Shown: positions 23,149-34,600 of the stretch, in pieces
Position numbering within the stretch: the stretch's first letter is position 1
Layout of the letters: the number at the start of each line of letters is the position of its first letter
Assembly: GCA_033439295.1 (NCBI GenBank)
Contig: JAVTLE010000016.1
Coordinates: forward strand, 2,232,001-2,296,000
Origin: Deuterostichococcus epilithicus
Lineage: Eukaryota; Chlorophyta; Trebouxiophyceae; Prasiolales; Stichococcaceae
Length of the DNA: 64,000 nucleotides
Direction of reading: 5' to 3'
The notes under the pieces: model-generated
Told to the model about the DNA's origin: nothing
Databases searched by the model: none
Seen by the model: the letters and a program-made list of their open reading frames with translations, nothing else
Made by a program: the position numbers and the translations under genes

Positions 23149-24453
23149 AATCACCGGCCCTAGAGTGCTGACTTGGCCTAGTCTAGAGGTTAACCGTGCT
23201 GTTTCATTGGTGACTGGCGATGGAGTTTCACACACGGAGAACATGAGTTTGTAGTAAAACCAGCGTAATGAAATCCTGAAATGGAGTCGGCGCCATGCAC
23301 TAGTTCTTTGCTGTAGCACACACTCATCGCACGATACTACCTGCCACCCGCCAGTAGTGGAAATGGCATTGGCAATGATGCCGCAATCATAGTAATGTCC
23401 ATAAGAATGGTACTGTCCTGGCACCACCTACCCCGTTTCGGCACCCATCGGTCATCAGCGCCAGTCACCTTGGCTACCACCACACTTGGCGAGTGATGAT
23501 CAACCAATATATGTTGTTGCACAGCAGGTTTGGCAATAGATGGTGCCCTCAAGGATCATTTTGCAAGAGTATGTTAGCATTGGTCATATCGACAATAAGG
23601 GCTTACATTGCATGTATAGTGATCAAGGGCCAGGAGCATAAGCACTGTAAACCAAAGCAACGGTGGCTGGGTGGCACGACAGAGACTCCTGCGGCACGAG
23701 ACCCAATCATTGAATTGCTCGTGTCAGCCGACACGGACAATCATAGTGAAGACGTACTGTGCCTGTTGTATGTGTTGCTTGGCATGGGAGTTGGAATGCT
23801 CAGCAGGTCGGCGGAGTGGTGTTTCCAGTCGCCAGGCTGATGTGTCTGCATCGTATTTCGGCGCTACTTGAGCCCTGGAAGACTTGGGTGCGTAGTTGAA
23901 TCAGGCAGAGTGCTCGATCCTCGTACACGCCGTATCACCAGATGTGCTGCAATCGAACTTGGTTGTGCCACTACTGTTGAGGTTGACGGAAATGATAGTA
24001 CGCAGTTGAATCTTGTCTTTACTTGTCATAACATAGCAGCTTAGGACTAGGAATAACAAACTCCGTACCAGGTCCAGCATCCCATTTGGAGATGATGTCC
24101 CCTGTTCTCCTCTTTACGACACTCAATTGCAGATGAGACAATCATTGGACATGTTAAGCTCATGTAAAGGTGTGTGCTGTGGGCGTATAGCTGCTCAACG
24201 CGCTTCAGTGTCTGTACGTAAGCCTTCCTTTGCAACCTGAGACGAACACTCTGCTAAATCTACAGTTCCGGACGGTCAGCCAACAGGATTTGCAACAGCC
24301 ACTCCTCAGATCAATGATGACGTAGCCACTGTACATACATTATGGTATCAGCCTGACAAGATCGGCCACGTGGTGCGTCACACCAAGCACTACTGGTACG
24401 GCAGACCACACACAGCTCACAAACATCTTCAGGCCCACGTCAGGTTTGCAAGC
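23149..24453. other. Intergenic, relatively AT-rich
   Basis: About 1.3 kb with no supported gene on either strand. Base composition is visibly lower in GC than the flanking gene-dense parts. Confidence 0.6.
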
Positions 24454-25450
24454 ATGACTTTGCGCGCACCTCGTCGTGTCCACCGTCACCGGCTCTCTGA
24501 GGTGCTGCTGTTTGCCATTGCGCTATGCTGCACCAGTACCGGCGTGTCGGCCCAGACGCTGACTGAAGCGCCCACCGCGGCGTTCAGTGCAGGCTGCGAC
24601 TACCAGATCTTCGCATTGTCTGTTACAGACGCCTGCTCGTGCGTCAGACTCATGACTTCGCTGCTGTACAACGGCAACTTTTCACCCGCGGACATTGCCA
24701 GCAACACAGGCTGGGGCGTCGTCGCCAGCGGCGACGACCAGGGCTGCTTTGGGTGCTTCAACGACACCTCTGGTCAGTTCGAGGCTACGTTGACACAGGC
24801 CACGAATCTTGACCCCGTCTGCGACAAAATAAGCGGGAACCTTGCGCGGCCTTACGTATCATCGCTGCCAGTTGCCACTGCAATTGGCGGAGTCCCAAAC
24901 GTCTTCAGTTACAGGCGCGCCTTGTATCACCCTCGTGCGGGCTACGTGCATCATCGAAATTCAGCACAGGCTGCATGAAATGTACAAGTAGCAGGTGCCC
25001 GTCTTGTACCACTCTGATAACGTTTGTTGACATGGGATGACCGCGCTAGCTGAACTTGACAGTTTCGCTGAACCATGTGGCATGTTCAGTCCAAACCATG
25101 TGGCATGTTCAGTCCAAATCCATGCAGTCCAAGTGCCGAATCTGCGTATTTGCGTGATGTGCAGTGCTTATTGCGAGGCGCAACCCACAGCAGCACCAAG
25201 CGAAGCCTCGTCGCCCGAGCCCACGTCTGCGCCGCCATCCTTACTCACGTCCGAACCGGCATCCGTGCAAACACTTGCGCCTACGCCTGCAGCATTGACC
25301 ACATCAGCATCACAGGCTCCGACTGTTACAGCGCTGCCGGCACCCGCACCACAGGCCGGCGGCCGTCGCGCGAGCGCAAGCATCGCCTTCATGCTGTGGC
25401 TGGTAATACTCGCCGCAGTCTCCTTTTCAGCAAAAGAGTGCAGTACATAA
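24454..25450 (+). CDS. Small secreted or surface-anchored protein
   Basis: The ATG at 24454 begins a signal peptide (hydrophobic VLLFAIALCCTSTGVSA, likely cleavage before QTLTEAP). The mature part has paired Cys (DACSCVRLM, QGCFGCFND) and an N-glycosylation site. A second exon from about 25171 encodes a Pro/Ser/Thr/Ala-rich stalk (PTAAPSEASSPEP) and ends with a hydrophobic tail (IAFMLWLVILAAVSF), stop at 25448-25450. The layout suggests a surface protein held by a C-terminal helix or GPI anchor. The exact intron start between about 24840 and 24900 is unresolved. I do not recognise the family. Confidence 0.6.
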
Positions 25451-25573
25451 GCTTCCAAATGCTTGCTTGTGGCTTGCGATTCTCTCATGCTGAACCCCAA
25501 CAGCACATCATGAGCCAACAACTGGAGATGACAGCCAAGGCTGTCACACTGACCGAGCCTTACAGGAGGACTG

Positions 25574-26529
25574 ATGGCTGACATGTTCATTACGCTTCAG
25601 GTGTTGCTCGTGGTAGGACTGCTGTCCATTGGCACATCTGCGCAATCTACCAAGGACACCATCGTTGTCTACAGGTGCAAGCATGCATTGCACCTTAACA
25701 GCACGTTGGCGTGGCAGATTTGGTCTCCACCTGCAGGAATCCCTCCTGATGTACTGTTCTGTAGACTGTCGCTGAACATTCAGCCAGATCAATGGGAAGA
25801 CACGCTCACAGACGAATCTGATGTTTCGTATGGGCAGCAAGGAGGTTGGCGGCTGTCCGTCTACGCCAGTGCCAACTGATGCGCCTGCCGCTGACAGCAG
25901 CTCCATCGGCGGCAGCTCCGGAGGCGGCAGCTCCGGCAGCCTTGCTGACACCGGAGGTGACTGCATTGTCAACTTGGGGATTGAAAGTCATCATCGGGCT
26001 GTTCATTTTCACTTCAGATCGAGGCCCCGTGTCAAGATGTGCAGGGTGTTCCTGTGTTGCGCACATGGAGACACTGCGGGTCACACCGCACGCCTTGCAG
26101 CTTCCGTCAGCACCGGTGCAGTGATGGCGTCATCGCTGTTGACACATACCTTGATCACGAGGTTATGTACACTTGGCAGTGTGACCAGTAAAAGCTTGTT
26201 GGTGGATGGTATACAGTCCTAGCTACCCTTGCTGGCTGTGATGATCAGCGAGAGGAGCTGTCAGAGCGTTGCAGCACCGCAGTGCAGACACCGACTCAGC
26301 ATGTTGGGCTGACGTGCTTGTCTAGCGTGCAAAAACAGGCAGTGGTGGAGGGTTCTTCAACGGTGGCACAAGCGGAGGGTTCGTAGACAGTGGAGCTGGC
26401 GGCTTCACCACCACTTCTGGCGCAGGCACCATCGGCGGTGGGGGAGACAGTGGTCTGGGCCAACAAATTGTGGGTGACACCAGCGCACAAGTGGCTACAG
26501 GTATAGCCAACAGCGGCAATGCAGTCTAG
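25574..26529 (+). CDS. Secreted Gly/Ser-rich protein, 3 exons
   Basis: Exons 25574-25674, 25838-25956 and 26339-26529 join in consistent phase (2, then 1) to a 136-aa protein. It has a signal peptide (MADMFITLQVLLVVGLLSIG, then TSAQ), a short Pro/Ala/Asp linker (STPVPTDAPAADSSSIGGSS) and a Gly-rich tail with repeated SGGGFFNGGTSGGF and SGAGGF-like units. The last exon has no methionine of its own and is found only through splicing. It starts 123 bases after the preceding secreted-protein gene, which has a similar stalk, so the two may be related. An extracellular-matrix or cell-wall role is inference. Confidence 0.6.
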
Positions 26530-27114
26530 GGAAAGGCAGTGCTGCTTGACGGTGTAGCTGGGACGCAACCTGCAAAGTCCGTTAAGATGTGCGCTCGTCA
26601 TGTTGCTGGCCGGCAAATCACGCGTGCCAGCACTCGAGCACAACATATAGTCGCATGTGCACTCTTGTGTCTTGTTGTTGGCCGCAGCTGACATCTTGTT
26701 GCTTTCTGCGTATGAACCTCTTTTTTGACCCGGCTACCTTAACGTGGCAATTTTACCGCTGTGTTACCCGACAAGAGGCTTCAATACCAATGCCAGAAGC
26801 TTTCATCTTGCGTCATTTGCAACAAAGCACAACCAACTAAATGTGTCAGTTTGATTTCGCCAAACATGTGAACATTCCTGTTATCTGACGCTCTCCTTCA
26901 ATACATCACCCGTACATAGTGCTTGTTGTTCACGACCTCGTGACACTCTCCTGGAGTAGGTTTCCATCATGTGTCAATTTGTTCCTGTTCTTCAAGCAAG
27001 CATATTGCAATGGCAACTGCCGGTCAGCAGACCTGCTGAACAGGGGCGGTCGGGTTTGGTGCATGGCGCTGCACTGTCACCATGCTTGTCAAGAGTCGCA
27101 GCGCTGACATGAAC
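26530..27114. other. Intergenic, convergent 3' ends
   Basis: No supported gene is seen. It separates the Gly-rich protein gene on + from the 3' end of the giant gene on - and the left edge of duplication copy 2. Confidence 0.5.
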
Positions 27115-30100
27115 AGAGGACACAAAGTTTCCTAAAACATTGCAGCTCTGCTGAAAGTCCTGGAATAGTCGAAGGTTCGATTGACGGAACAAAAGCTGTC
27201 ACAAATACAAAACCAGCAGCCGGTCGCAATCCAGGATCTGCACATGCTGTTGCCCCGTGCCTGCTGCTGCCAACTTTGGAAATGTTGTATTGCAGGTTTG
27301 CGCCACCCCATCCTGTCCTGCACGAGACGCCAACATAAGTACCCCAAAGCACCAGCACACCGCTAGCAGACGCGGCAAAGTCCATATCGTGCCACGCCGC
27401 CTCACTCCGCTGTCAGGTTCATCGTCCACGGTATGCCGCCGAGGCGATCTGCACAGCCTCGGCTGCTGCCGCCGCCTCCGCCAGAGTCCCTACGACATGG
27501 TCCATCAGCTCGGCCCGCGTCCGCCACCGCCGGCTGCCCCGCAGCGCATCGGCCAGCGCCCGGGCGGTGGCGGCATTGCGCGGGAAGCCCATGTCGCAGA
27601 GGGCGCCCAACAGCTCGTTTTGCTCCCGCACCTTTGGCTACGCAGCAGGGTGAGGGAGAGCAGTTTTCACCACAAGCCCCAAGTGTGATGGTCTTGAAGA
27701 AGCACCCGGTGAGCAAAGTGACATGCTATAACTGTCACGACCACCTGTGACGGCCTTCAGGAAGTCCTGCAGCGCAACGCATGCAAGGCAGAAGGTGAAG
27801 GGGTGGCACCTGGTATATGTCCATTACGTCAGGCGCTGGCGGTGCCCCAGACGTTGTGAGCTGCTGCTGCGGCGGCGGCGGCTGAGACTGCTCCAGCACT
27901 GCTTGCGACTGCTGCGGCGCCTGAGTCCGCTGCCATTGCACGTCCAGCTGCATCACCTGCTGCATGGTCACCGAGGGGTGGGAGCTGCCCTGCGAGCTCT
28001 GCGTGACCGTGGCGCCACCGCCGCTGCCGCCGCCGCCTGACGGGTGCACGGACTGAGAAGCTTGCACCGCGTCTGGGGGCTCCGCTGCGGAGCCGTCGAC
28101 TCGCAGCGTGGACTGCTGCCATGTTGGCACCTGAGAGCCAGGTAGTCAGCGTTGTCAAAATCCTGGCGATAGATGAGCGCAGCAGCCGCATTGCACAGCA
28201 TGTGCTGTGCCGAGATCCTCGCTTTGCAGAGTGAAGATTTCTGAAGGATTGGACGCCAAGTCTTGTCTCGTCTAGAGGCTGTAACTAGCAGCACACCTGG
28301 CTGTGGGGTGTCGATGCCTCCGGCGCTGATGCAGAGCTGGCTGCCGCTTGCTGCTGGGGGGCAGCGCCTGGACCGCCACCGCTCGGCTGAGCTGCGCCTG
28401 ATGCTGTCACCACCGCCACCACCGCAAAGTGCGTTGCCGGAGTGGCCTTGAACACCCGGGGCTTGCCTTCACCGGCGGCCTTTGCTGCCACCAGGTTGCT
28501 CACGCGGAGCTGCAGGCCCCGCGCAGCCTGCCAGCCCGCCGGCTGGCACCGGAGGCACTCCGTGAGCCTGCACGCACGTTCACACAGCATCACACATGAC
28601 TTTTGTGCTCCGATGCAGCTGCTGGGAAGGCGGCAGCGTCAGGCTGCGTCCCCTTCCGGCAGTGTCTTTGCCTCTAGCCACCCAGCCGCTCATGTACGAC
28701 CTCATGTACGACCTTGAATGCAGCTGACAACCTGCTGTCTTTGGGTGCTCAGGGACACAGCAGTCCAGACGTACACCACTACGCGCACCTGTCTGCGGAG
28801 CCGTCGGCATGCTGGCAGCCGATCATGGCGCGGCCGCCGTCGCCCACCAGGGTGGCCAGCAGGAACTTGGGGGCGGCAGCGCCGGGCTGCTGCTTCGCCA
28901 TGTGCGGCTGCGCTTTCAGCAGCCCAGTCACCGTCACGCTGCTGCCTGCGGGCACGCCCACCGCCCGCTCCACGGGCAGCTCAGCAGGCGCCTGCGCAAG
29001 GGACAAATGAGTGCTCATTTGTTTGTCATGCACCCTCGATGGACATACTGCATGGTGGCGAACAGCAAACGGTCGCGCAAGGCACGCATCAAGTGGGAGC
29101 CGACCGATGTGGGCCCTCGTGGTTGCATGCATGGTCGACCGAGGCACGCAGACAGGCGAAGCGTCAGGTCAGTCGGCGACCGGCTGCTGCCGCACCTGTG
29201 TGGCCCGCGCTGCCGGGGTCACGCCCATTGCCGCCGTACCAACAGCAGTCCGGGCAGCCGGCTGTGCTGGCGCAGGCTGCGCCATGGCAGGCGGCACATT
29301 TGCAGCCTGCGGGGCTGGCCGCGGCCGGGCGGGCGGCGGCATCTGCGCGGCGGCCGGCCGGCTGGACAGCTGAAGCTGGGCCCGCAGCGCCTGCGGAGCA
29401 TCCACCGGCAACACAAGTGAGAAAACTTGCGAGCTGCGGCTGTCTGTGTGGTGCCAGCGTCTGGCAGCTGAGCGTGTGCCGCCGCAGCCGAGCCTTATCT
29501 TCAAGAGATGAGATGAACACAAGTTTCCAAACACAGTTGCAAACGAGTTCCAGGCACCTGGTCGGGCAGTGCGGCGACGGCCTCGTTGAACGCGGCGCGC
29601 AGCCCAGAGGTAACCTGCGGCAGGTGGCCCGCCAGCAGGCGGTGCACCCGCGGCAGCACTGATGCGCCCCACTCCGGCCCGTGCGGCTGCACCTGCACGA
29701 GGGAGGCTCTCTGCAAGTTTGCAAACCACATGCATCAACATCTTGCGCTGCACGGACGCAGGTGCTTGTGCGACCATGCGGCAGATGGGTTTGACGGCGA
29801 AGCGTTGCCGGGAGCCCTGTCAGAATCCTTGTCTCCTCTGCCCCCGTCGTCGCCCTAGGGTGGACACCATTGATCAGGCGCCCTGCCTCAAACACCTGTA
29901 AACCCTTTGCGAACCGCCACCAAGACCGAGCTTCAGGTAGCGCACCACAGCAAGAGCTGCTGTTAGAGAAGTCAGAGAGGCGGCGAATGTGACTGGAACG
30001 CCGGCTCACCTGCACCAGCGTGGCGACCATGCGCAGGCACGTCTGCGCGAGCACGTCCTGGAAACCGCCGGGGCGGAAGGGCACGCCGCCGGCGGTATTC

Positions 30101-31650
30101 ACGGCGGCATACACGCTGGAGTCCCCCAGCAGCTGGCGCGCCCGGTCGTCGCGGCGCGGCTGCCGCAGCACCTGGAACAGCCTGGCCTCCGCCGCATCGA
30201 TGGCCTGCAGTGCATTCGATGCACATCGGTGGTTTGTATTGCGGGATCAAGCATGGCAGGAGGAGGCCGGCTGGGTGCACAATTCGACAGCGTGAAGGCA
30301 CTAGTGATTGAGAAACAGCGCTGTGACATGCACGGCGTACGCTGCGCTGCCATATAATGATCCCGTCAACACCCAGCAACGTTCGCCCTTGCAAGCTCGG
30401 GCAGATCCCAAACCAAAGACAGCAGATACGACAATCTGACTCTGCTGCAAGCCCCGCTACGGCCCTCACGAATGTGTCAGCCGTCCCCATCCCACCTGCT
30501 GCTGACTGCTAAGCGATGAGGGCGACATGGAGCGCCACATGCAATGGCAATGAGATCCTGCATTCGCAGACCTAACCTGCTTCTGGGTGGCGGCCGAAGC
30601 AGGCGCCACAGAGCGCCGCACAGCCTCCAGCACGCCGGCCAGCGCCGCTTGGAGCAAGGCGCGTGCCGCCGTGGCAAAGCCCGCAGCGTCCAGCGGCGCC
30701 GCGCCCAGCTGCAGCGGCCCCGCCATGTGCAGCGATACCGGACCCGAGGCGACAGTTTCGGCTGCTCGGGGAACAAGATGGCCCATCAGCTAGCACAAGG
30801 GATTTTGGATGTGCACAAGTCGGAGTGCGCTGGCCGGGCGTGCAGTAGCGCGGGCAGAGAATGCAGGCTGCACATGACAGTGAGTTGCCAGGACCTGGAC
30901 GGCCATCTGGGCATCCAGAAAGAAGGATCCTGGCATGGTGCGCCACCAACACACAGTCGGACACAGAACGTCCGCCGAGACACGCCTGGGCCAGGCGTGG
31001 GCGGCGGCACGAGGCCCAGGCCTGGGCAGTGCCGCGCCAAGCTCGACAACATGGTCTGCAGCAGCGCAGCCGCCGCCTCCTGCACGCCCATTGCGCCATT
31101 TGCCTGCAGGCCGGAATAACAGTCCTCCGATTTAAGATGCAGTCAACGCAGTACCGCAGTTGACAGGGCGCCAGCATGCAAGTGGCTGCCTGGTGCCACT
31201 CGAGACAGTTCGTGCCTTCTGTTTCCCAAACCTTGAGCTGGTGCACCGATCAGCACTGCGACTACAGCTGGAGTGTGTGCCCGGGGGTGCATGTGTTGTC
31301 AGCAGCCCGCACACTTGCTCAGAACCCTACTTGCAAGCTGCAGCACCCTGCACAGCGCACCCTGCACAGGCACTCCACGGCGAGCGGTTTGAAGAGGTGC
31401 GGCAGCAGGCGCCGCAGAAGCGGCACGTCAGAGCGCACGCCCACGTCCGTGAGCAGCGCCCCAAGCAGGCGCAGCGCCGCCACCGCCATCCGCGCCGCCC
31501 GCGCTGCCGGCCCGGGCGGCAGCCCCGGTTGCAGGCCGGCCCGCAGCGTGCAGCGCAGCAGCCCTCCTGTCAGCGCCTCCGCCAGGCCGGCCACCGCCGC
31601 GCGGTCTGTGCAGATGACACAGAAGACATCACTGAGAAAATGAACAGCAC
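27115..31650. repeat. Segmental duplication, copy 2 (within the intact gene)
   Basis: This direct counterpart of 15140-19600 covers exons 24-33 of the giant gene and their introns. Here all exons are collinear and keep frame, so it is the parental arrangement. Confidence 0.85.
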
Positions 31651-34600
31651 GAGCTGAAGCCCAGAGTATGAGTAGCTCTTGTAACTGCCAACATTCAGCG
31701 GTTTTGTAGTAGGCAGCCGACTTGGCCTTGTCGGGATGACACGTTCCTGGGCATTGGGAGCAGCAACACGTGAACGGTTCTCCTCGCAACGAGCCGCAAC
31801 ACGCGCGGCCCAAACACTTCTGCACGAACGCCTCCTGCACTGACCTGCTTGCGGGTGGTTCCCAGGCGCCAGCGCGCGCGCATATGCCTCCGACACTGCG
31901 GCCTCCACTGCCGAAGGCGCTGCGCCGCCGGCCGGCACGTCCAGCCCCGCCGCCAGCAGCTGCCTCGCTGCCCGCTGCAGCGCGTCGTGCGTGTCGATGC
32001 CAGCCGGCGCCGCCGCCGTGGCGAGCGCTGCGAACAGCGCCGGCAGTGCCGCCAGGGCCCCCTGTAGCCAATCATCGGCACACATCCGTTCAGCAGCAGC
32101 AGTCAAAAAGTCAGCTGGTCCTAGAATCCATTGAGTCCGACATGCCAGCACTTTATTCCTGCAACAGCTTGACTGTTGGTCCTCCCGCCTCAGAACCTGG
32201 CTTTGTGAGGCCGCCCCCGCGCCTCAAGCGTTCAATGCACTTTAGCGGTGCAGTGCTCGGCCACAGCTCGTGCAAAGCAGGTGTTCGCCATACGGACCTG
32301 CACCGTCTGCCGGGCGTGGCCAATGTCGTTCAGTGCGCGCTCCCAGGGGGGACAAGCCCCCGGCTGACCCTCCGCCGCCGCACGGGCCGCTGCAGCCGCC
32401 GCACTCTGCAGCGCCATGACGGAGCCGGCGGCCGACTCCGCCGCCCGTGCAGCGAGCTGCAGCAGCAGCGGCGCTGCTGGTCCTGCAAACGGGCATGTGG
32501 AAGAGTTGAATGTACTATCGAGCGTCCATGCGCGCCAGCTGTTGTTGACGTCCGATCTGTTCTGACTGTGGTCATCTGCAAAGATCCATTCCAACAGATG
32601 GGACGCCACGCATGGTTCATGGAAAGGCAGGCGCCCGTGCATGGCTGTTGCCAGTTGTGCCTGGACCCCAAACACCTGCTGCAGCCTCCAATGCCTGCAG
32701 CAAACGGAGCCTGCACCCTTCACAGCACGGCACCTCGGGCGCCGGGGTCCACGAGGACGGAACGAGTGGCCGGCACCACTTCGGCCAGGACGGCGGCGGC
32801 GTTCACGGCCCAGTTCAGGCGCCGCCGCTGCGGTACCTTCTGCTGCTGTGCCGCCAGCGACCCCATCACCTGCAGTCAGTGACTTGCTGTAGGCCCTGGA
32901 TGCACACTCTCGTCAGGGTAGGCTCCGGAAGCCTGCTGCTGATGGGCGCAGGCGGGTGCTTTCACAAGGCCGTATTAGCATCATTGCACAGCCATGTCCT
33001 GGAACGCCCGGAGGCTACCTCGTCCAGGCCCAGCAGGATGTCGGGGAGGGCAGCCCGCCAGTGTGGCGCCGCCGCCAGCGCCGCCAGGGCATGGCCCACG
33101 AGCTGCGGCTGGTGCGCTGCCGAGGTGTCGTCCTACGCGAATCACAGATCCCGACGTTACACGTGTGCGGGACGAGGTCAGGTGGCTATATGTGCGGATG
33201 GAACCTCTCCCTGCATCGACGACGAGCCGCACCGCCTCCCTCACAGTATACGGAGTATACCAACACCATTAGATTGCTGTTCAGGGCCGCTGGCGGTGTT
33301 GCTGCAAAGACGCCTTTCACATGCGCATCATGATGGCCCCAGCACACCAGAAGCGGCAAATGTCCCTCTGTGGCAGGTGTTGGCTGCTGCGAAAATGGCT
33401 CCGCCCACCTCCCATGTGTCGCTGGCGGCCGCCCACGTTCGCCAGCCCATGGCGTCAAAGGCGAGGCAGCCTGGCAGCACCGCATTGAGCCGCGCCAGCT
33501 GCGGCCGCAGCGCAGGCTCGAGCGACGCCCGCAGCCAGGCGCGCACCACTGAGGCGACGGCGTCTGGCGTCATCGCCGCACTGCTGCCGGCCGCCTGGGT
33601 GTGCAGCAAGCAGTCCGTAGTTTGTAGCTCCACAGCCCTTTACATCCCGCACCGCTTTCACCTTGTCTCCAGGTGTTTTTTTGGTTGTGTTTTGAACACA
33701 CCATGATGGGTCTCTGCAGCAGCAGTTCCCAAACGGCAACACAAAGCACAATTGTCATCAGCTGCTATCGGCCCGAGAAGACATGGGATCGCGCACCCTG
33801 AGGGCGCTTGCGGTGAAGTGCAGGTACAGTCTGCGCTGCGCGTCCGTTGCGGCGCTCCAGAGGTCGGCCGGCGTATGTGGCCGCGCCGCCCGGCGCTCCA
33901 GGGTGGCCCATGAGTGCACGCCTGCCGCCACAAGCAGCCCAGAGGCCAGCGCCAGGGTGTTGACCTGCGGTTTCATCGAGCGAATGGCATGGCCGCAGGC
34001 GCAGACGCGTCTCTGCATCTCGTCTCGAGAGCAAGGCAGCTTCCCTTTCAGTGGACGAGACTGAGCGGTGATGGGCAGTAGGCATTAGGCGGTGAGCAGG
34101 CATACGCCAGGCCCACCAAAGTGCGGCGCCGGCTGCTGCCTCACCCTGAGGTCGACGTTCACGTCCTGGACGCGGCACCCGCGCAGCGCGCCGCCGTCGT
34201 CGCCGACGCCGCTGAAGGCGGCAGCAAAGGCGGTGCGCCGGCCCGGCGCTGCCGCCGGCGCGGCGGGCGCCGCCGGCGGCGCCCATGTGGGGAAGGTGAC
34301 GGCCACCAGCGACTCCAGGGCCACCAGGGCGCCGCCGGTCTGCACGAAGGCAACGAGTCGCTCCCGCACCTGGCGCCGGACCTGCGCGACCGCCTCCGGC
34401 ACCTGCACAGGTTTGGGTTTAGGGTTTAGGGTCAGCGACCGTCAAGCCTCCCATCAGGCTGCCGGGCTGCCCTGGCGCATCGTTCATGGTCCCAGACGAT
34501 GCCCTGAGCTACGGCGCCATGTCGGGTCTCGTTCCGTAGGCCTGAAGGCAGTGGTAAGCAGGCGTGCATGCAGCATCGTGCCTGCTGCGTCGCTGTGGCG

